DNA of 64,000 nt from Physella acuta (lineage: Eukaryota > Mollusca > Gastropoda > Physidae). Under the pieces are notes generated by a model. It was given only the letters and a program-made list of their open reading frames with translations, searched no databases and was not told where the DNA came from. The position numbers and the translations under genes are program-made. The stretch lies in assembly GCF_028476545.1 (NCBI RefSeq), contig NW_026731885.1, positions 550,001 to 614,000 on the forward strand. The letters run 5' to 3'. Every line of letters starts with the position of its first letter. The stretch's first letter is position 1. Shown here one piece after another: positions 61,201 to 64,000 of this stretch.

Positions 61201-63965
61201 AGGTTTATTTTCTTCAATAAACATAATGTTTGATAATTAAGTTAATTAGTCTATTAATTTACCTCATGCATTGTATCACTCCCCACTGAGGAGCTAAGCT
61301 GCTGTTTAATCCTAACTGGTTTGGAAATCTGTTGGTTTTGTAAATTACGCCTTACCATGTAGCCTCTACATACACTCTAAAATGAAAGCAAAGATTTTTT
61401 TCAATTAAGTAGGCCTATACTGTAAATCTACCTATATTTTTACACTAAAATGGTAATATTCTCATCATAGTTAAAAGCAGTTGGGTTTCTTGTTTGCAAA
61501 GTTATCTCCTTTGGTCACAACTACAATTATTTTTCTACAATGCAACTGTAATGCTAAATTCAACTCCTCCTTTTAGGTATTGTTAAACTAACAAGAAAAA
61601 TCTAACTATTAAGAATTTCATCTAAATTAAGGTAAAAATAAACCCATTTATAGAACAAGCTACTTACATTGTGAATCTGCATTAATTGTTAAATATAAAA
61701 GTAAAATAATGTAATGAATTTAGTTTTAGATCAACACACCTGTAGATCAACAACCCATTTCTGAATAGTTCTCCAGCTTTTATTCAATCTTTTCGATCTG
61801 AAGGTTGCTTGCAGAAGGGTAAATCCTTTTTTCATCTAGAAAGAAGTAAATCTATTAATGTCATTTCTTTTTATTTTTTAATGTAATAAAAATGTTTTCA
61901 CCATAAAATAAAAACGTACTTCCTAATGTAAAACAAAAACTTGTTTCCCTACATAGAATAAATCTTGCTTTCTACCTTAGAAGAAAACATTATTACCTGC
62001 TGTAATACAAAAACCTATTTCTTACCTTAAAATAAAAAACATTTTCCACCTTAATAGAATAATATCCCACCTAAAGAATTTTTTATTTAATTTTCTACCT
62101 CAAATTGAATTTAGTATAATATACATAAATGACATCCCACTTAAAAAAGCTTTTCCTATCTTAAAATAAAAACAGTTTCTACCTTAATGATATCCCACCT
62201 AAAGAAAACATTTCCCACCTTAAAAAATAATATCCACCTAATATAAAAATATTATTTCCCACCTAAACAAATTTTCCTACCTTAAAGTATCTCTTCCTGC
62301 ATAACCAGCACTGAACTGATTTTTGCAATATCAAAATATTCTTTGTCAGAATTACTTCCCTTTCATGCTCTAGGCACAGATCAGCAGTTCCCTGAATATT
62401 ATTGTCATCCATACTTTAAAATACTGCCATAAGCACATGATACACAAATGTGGTAGTTATCACACATTAATTCACTAGTAAATCATAATCAATCACAACA
62501 TTGAGAATGAGATGTGTCTTGATCGATCTATCAAGTATGTAGGCCTACATGAATTGCAATATTTTTTGGGCATTAGAACTGTATTAATTTTATAAACTAG
62601 ACTAGTCTGAAATATATTAACACAACTTAATAAATTTTCAGAAGCTTTGTGTAATTTATAGCAAGTTTTTTATGACAAACCTTCAAAAATACTTTACTCT
62701 TTCCAAGCTGGAAGTCAGAACTTTTCAAAAAGTTGGAGCATATCTTAGTGCACGAGGCCTTACAGTTCCCTTTCACAGAGGGTCCAACACCACTGACCAA
62801 ACACCTGTAGCGGTCAACAAACTCTGCAAACCTGTGCCTGATGGGGTACCCCCCTTGACGTATGCGGATGGTTTCCATCATGCCGAGATACCTGAGCTGT
62901 TTGCAGCATAGCTCTCTGTCAAATACCTGGTGGAGGTATAAAGGTGTGAGTATTAAATATCCATAATTCTAGAATACCTTATGCACAAGATGTGTAGGCC
63001 TACTGCATGCATAACGTAAATCAAGTGGGATTTTAAAGAAGTGCAAACAATAAGAGATTATCAAGTGTGCTCTTTATTATGTGCTCTTTGTAAATGTAAC
63101 TTGGGTAAAAGCTTTGAGAGTTAACTTCATACAACATTTTGAAAAGTAAAATTAGTTTTAAATATTTAAAAAAATTGGATTAAAGTTTGTTTTAACGATG
63201 CGTATAGAGTGATATTAAAATTTAAAAAAAAAACAACAGACTGAAAAATAAGCAAGTTATTGAAACGTACCAAAGGTTTTTTAAACTCATTGGGTTTGAT
63301 GCATCTGATGAAGTATGGCTGGCAAGCATTTAGTGTGGCCATAAGAAGTTCCAGGGACTTTTTGAATTGTGAAGCCAGTGTCTGGGTTTTCTTTCTCTCA
63401 TTGTCCTTTGTTTCCATGGAAGTGGATGAGATAGCATTAAAAATAATTGTACAATTAGACAAGAAAAACACAAGTTGTCTAAACAGACTGGAGATAAATG
63501 CATAAAAATGCTAATAAATTCGAGATTTTACATGCAACAGAAAGAATAAACTAAAAAATAGGAATATTATTTATATTCAAAGTTTAGGCCAATCATGATT
63601 TAAAAATTTTTTAAACTTCTAAATATTTAAATTTAAAAAAACAATGTAACAATATATATTTCAGCAGTGTAAAAAAACTCAGCATCACAACAAGACAGTG
63701 AATAGAACTGCCATTGTTGGCATTAACCAGCCAAATCCTACAATATGGCAGTTTTGTGGTAGCCAATTTTATAGCAGGTTTAATAAGCAATGAATTCCAT
63801 ACTGTCAAAGACTTAAAGACATCCAAATCACATAGAGACTTCATAAAGTTATACTTACCATTGAAAAGATGGAGTTAAACAGAGATTTGATAAAGTTATT
63901 TTTAGACGCCTGAATCAACTGAACCAGATCTGAGCTGAATGTGTCCCTATTTTTATCCAGAAAAC
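40197..63965 (-). CDS. Class VII unconventional myosin (MYO7A-type), 5' end outside window
   Basis: Thirty-four exons give about 1,566 codons from late motor domain to stop: 63859-63965, 63271-63405, 62681-62926, 62281-62391, 61740-61835, 61263-61376, 60612-60980, 60158-60244, 59644-59739, 59066-59448, 58610-58730, 58104-58232, 57618-57791, 56912-57097, 56673-56714, 56007-56213, 55646-55854, 54901-55091, 49206-49390, 48813-48916, about 47984-48120, 47161-47254, 46870-46931, 46119-46274, 44538-44643, 44168-44282, 43860-43952, 43408-43496, 42630-42748, 42310-42376, 41772-41888, 41217-41300, 40584-40700 and 40197-40247. Domain order is motor, IQ neck, MyTH4-FERM, SH3, MyTH4-FERM, which defines class VII. 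Such myosins tether and load actin protrusions. All joins are in frame except exon 21 to 22, where the splice point is unresolved by one base. The gene is truncated by the window edge, not by damage. Confidence 0.94.
40420..40515 (-). mobile_element. tRNA-derived SINE head fragment
   Basis: Minus strand GGGACTGCGTGGCCCAGTGG...GTAGAGCGCTAGACTGC...AACCTG resembles a tRNA 5' half; the B-box-like TTCGAATCAGGG follows. Confidence 0.7.
41301..41705. repeat. 26-bp minisatellite at a myosin splice acceptor
   Basis: About 15 copies of AAAACAATTTTAAAATATTC plus ACTCAT, starting at the polypyrimidine tract of exon 32. Highly homogeneous, hence recent. Confidence 0.95.
42435..42650. repeat. ~110-bp direct duplication spanning the exon 29 donor
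   Basis: ATTAAATGTATTACAA...GCTAAATAGTAG..GATGAGGCATAC..TGTTGAA occurs twice about 114 bp apart. The right copy includes the true end of exon 29 and its donor; the left copy is intronic. Confidence 0.9.
45090..46118. repeat. 27-bp minisatellite seeded by myosin exon 24 end and donor
   Basis: About 38 copies of GACACACCTGTATGGTACCA with GAGTTTA. On the minus strand the true exon end is CAGCTGTGTCTGAG|GTAAAC; several units keep GGTGTGTCTAAGGTAAAC and the rest have lost five bases at the splice site. The array abuts the exon. Confidence 0.95.
46119..48120 (-). CDS. Myosin VII exons 21-24: second MyTH4 domain
   Basis: Exon 21 [20 protein letters not shown] then CKSYVD. Exon 22 [20 protein letters not shown] and [11 protein letters not shown]. 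Exon 23 [18 protein letters not shown]. Exon 24 [19 protein letters not shown] to RLQLCL. By homology the protein should read CKSYVD-IMKYMGD, which places the exon 21 end within GTTGATATCC. Confidence 0.88.
46932..47105. repeat. ~33-bp tandem repeat before exon 23
   Basis: Five copies of ACATGAATCACACAAGG with TAAAAATGCTTAGGTA, beginning at the acceptor of exon 23. Confidence 0.88.
47640..47983. repeat. ~74-bp tandem repeat derived from myosin exon 21 end
   Basis: About five copies. On the minus strand each reads TTGCAAGAGTTATGTTGATA then TCCTTGTTCA and onward, identical in start to the coding end of exon 21 (ACKSYVD). Three copies retain ATATCCTTG, a U12-type donor motif; the others read ATATTCTTG. 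Confidence 0.92.
48190..48440 (+). mobile_element. tRNA-derived SINE
   Basis: Plus-strand copy: GTGGCGGCATGGTAGAATGG head, GAATCCACCCAACTCTGATG body, CAGGTGAACTCTGTTTCACC tail. In the intron between myosin exons 20 and 21. Confidence 0.85.
48531..48794 (-). mobile_element. tRNA-derived SINE with target duplication
   Basis: A full minus-strand copy, head GGGACGGAGTGGTCTAGCGG at right, A/T-rich tail at left. A perfect 10-bp target duplication CAAAGTTATA flanks it (48,521-48,530 and 48,795-48,804). Its right border lies 18 bp from the donor of myosin exon 20. Confidence 0.93.
48813..49390 (-). CDS. Myosin VII exons 19-20: SH3 domain and linker
   Basis: Exon 19: [17 protein letters not shown], then [20 protein letters not shown], the SH3 found between the two MyTH4-FERM tandems in class VII and absent from class XXII. 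Exon 20: [20 protein letters not shown], start of the second MyTH4 linker. Confidence 0.88.
51103..51306 (-). mobile_element. 3' end of a LINE reverse-transcriptase ORF
   Basis: Minus-strand reading [20 protein letters not shown], then [15 protein letters not shown] and [17 protein letters not shown]-stop. The GRPRxTWxRTVE ... RWR..V.ALC pattern is the usual C-terminus of non-LTR retrotransposon polyproteins. About 66 codons, 5'-truncated. Confidence 0.85.
53823..54310. repeat. ~22-bp subterminal array (GGGCCAATATKTAGCC type)
   Basis: About 22 imperfect units of GGGCCAAGATATAGCCAATA. Reading frames through it ([11 protein letters not shown]) are repeat artefacts. Confidence 0.85.
54901..57791 (-). 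CDS. Myosin VII exons 13-18: first FERM domain
   Basis: Exon 13 [20 protein letters not shown] and [13 protein letters not shown] (F1 lobe). Exon 14 [19 protein letters not shown] (F2). Exon 15 is only 42 nt ([14 protein letters not shown]). Exon 16 [17 protein letters not shown]. Exon 17 [19 protein letters not shown] and VNWTGVYVV (F3). Exon 18 [18 protein letters not shown] and [15 protein letters not shown] leading into SH3. All junctions are in phase. Confidence 0.92.
57190..57372 (-). mobile_element. tRNA-derived SINE, old copy
   Basis: Shares GTGTGGTCAGTACAATGCCC and GACTTTCAGGTTAGTAATTG with other copies, with many changes. In the intron between myosin exons 13 and 14. Confidence 0.7.
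58104..60980 (-). CDS. Myosin VII exons 7-12: acidic linker and first MyTH4 domain
   Basis: Exon 7 begins with a charged linker ([18 protein letters not shown]), then [18 protein letters not shown], the start of MyTH4. Exon 8 has [19 protein letters not shown], exon 10 a Ser/Asp-rich insert ([14 protein letters not shown]) before [20 protein letters not shown], exon 11 [15 protein letters not shown] and [19 protein letters not shown], exon 12 [20 protein letters not shown]. Exon 9 ends AAG|GCAATT, an apparent GC-AG donor. Confidence 0.9.
61263..62391 (-). CDS. Myosin VII exons 4-6: light-chain-binding neck
   Basis: Exon 4 ([18 protein letters not shown], then [18 protein letters not shown]) aligns without gaps to the first IQ motif after the converter. 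I start it at 62,391 behind the acceptor ATATTCAG for that reason and for phase. Exon 5 ([18 protein letters not shown]) and exon 6 ([10 protein letters not shown]) add IQ-like repeats. Introns here are rich in short CCACCTTAAAATAAAAA repeats (62,000-62,280). Confidence 0.85.
62681..63965 (-). CDS. Myosin VII exons 1-3: end of motor domain
   Basis: Exon 1: [20 protein letters not shown]. Exon 2: [20 protein letters not shown], then [15 protein letters not shown], the relay-converter signature. Exon 3: [20 protein letters not shown] and SKVFLK. Exon 2 starts with [10 protein letters not shown], the surface loop 2 region that contacts actin. Confidence 0.93.
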
Positions 63966-64000
63966 CTAGACAATCAGATTAAATATTTTCAAAATATTTT

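Noticed and set aside
62392-62412. Earlier start for myosin exon 4 (MDDNNIQ)
   Set aside because: That acceptor gives the wrong phase with exon 3, and homologues align without gap only if the exon starts at GGAACT (62,391).

Overview
The window is eukaryotic, AT-rich and intron-rich. It carries three genes, all on the minus strand, embedded in tandem repeats, microsatellites, tRNA-derived SINEs and short hAT-like elements. Exon sizes, the class VII myosin and organellar Na+/H+ exchanger sequences, the SINE-rich introns and a short secreted-peptide gene suggest a lophotrochozoan, most likely a gastropod mollusc. The taxon is an inference from style and homology, not read from a marker gene.

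Layout. (1) 1-2,800: an 18-bp satellite (132-1597), then non-autonomous elements with 8-bp target duplications. (2) 2,886-7,366: a four-exon gene for a small secreted precursor of about 112 residues. It has a signal peptide, then three related peptides, each after a dibasic site and a Gln. I do not recognise the family; it is the most interesting object here. (3) 7,400-14,150: no gene I can support; SINEs, retroelement 3' ends, AT blocks and a 24-bp minisatellite. (4) 14,150-19,059: presumed 3' flank or UTR of the next gene. (5) 19,060-38,153: a complete organellar Na+/H+ exchanger of the NHE6/7/9 (SLC9A6/7/9) type. Eighteen coding exons sum to exactly 733 codons. It has two clear U12-type introns, extra cassette exons and possible alternative last exons. 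(6) 38,154-40,196: intergenic. (7) 40,197-63,965 and beyond the window: a class VII myosin (MYO7A-type), 34 exons seen from the motor domain to the stop codon (motor end, IQ neck, MyTH4-FERM, SH3, MyTH4-FERM).

A recurring structural theme is that tandem repeats start inside the 3' end of a coding exon and carry its 5' splice site into the following intron. This is clear for NHE exon 8 (33-bp unit, 16 intronic copies), myosin exon 24 (27-bp unit), myosin exon 21 (about 74-bp unit) and myosin exon 29 (about 110 bp, two copies). The NHE case is frame-neutral: each extra copy would add 11 codons.

The three genes share no evident pathway. The exchanger would alkalinise endosomes or Golgi, the myosin would act in actin bundles of microvilli or sensory cells, and the peptide precursor would enter the secretory pathway.
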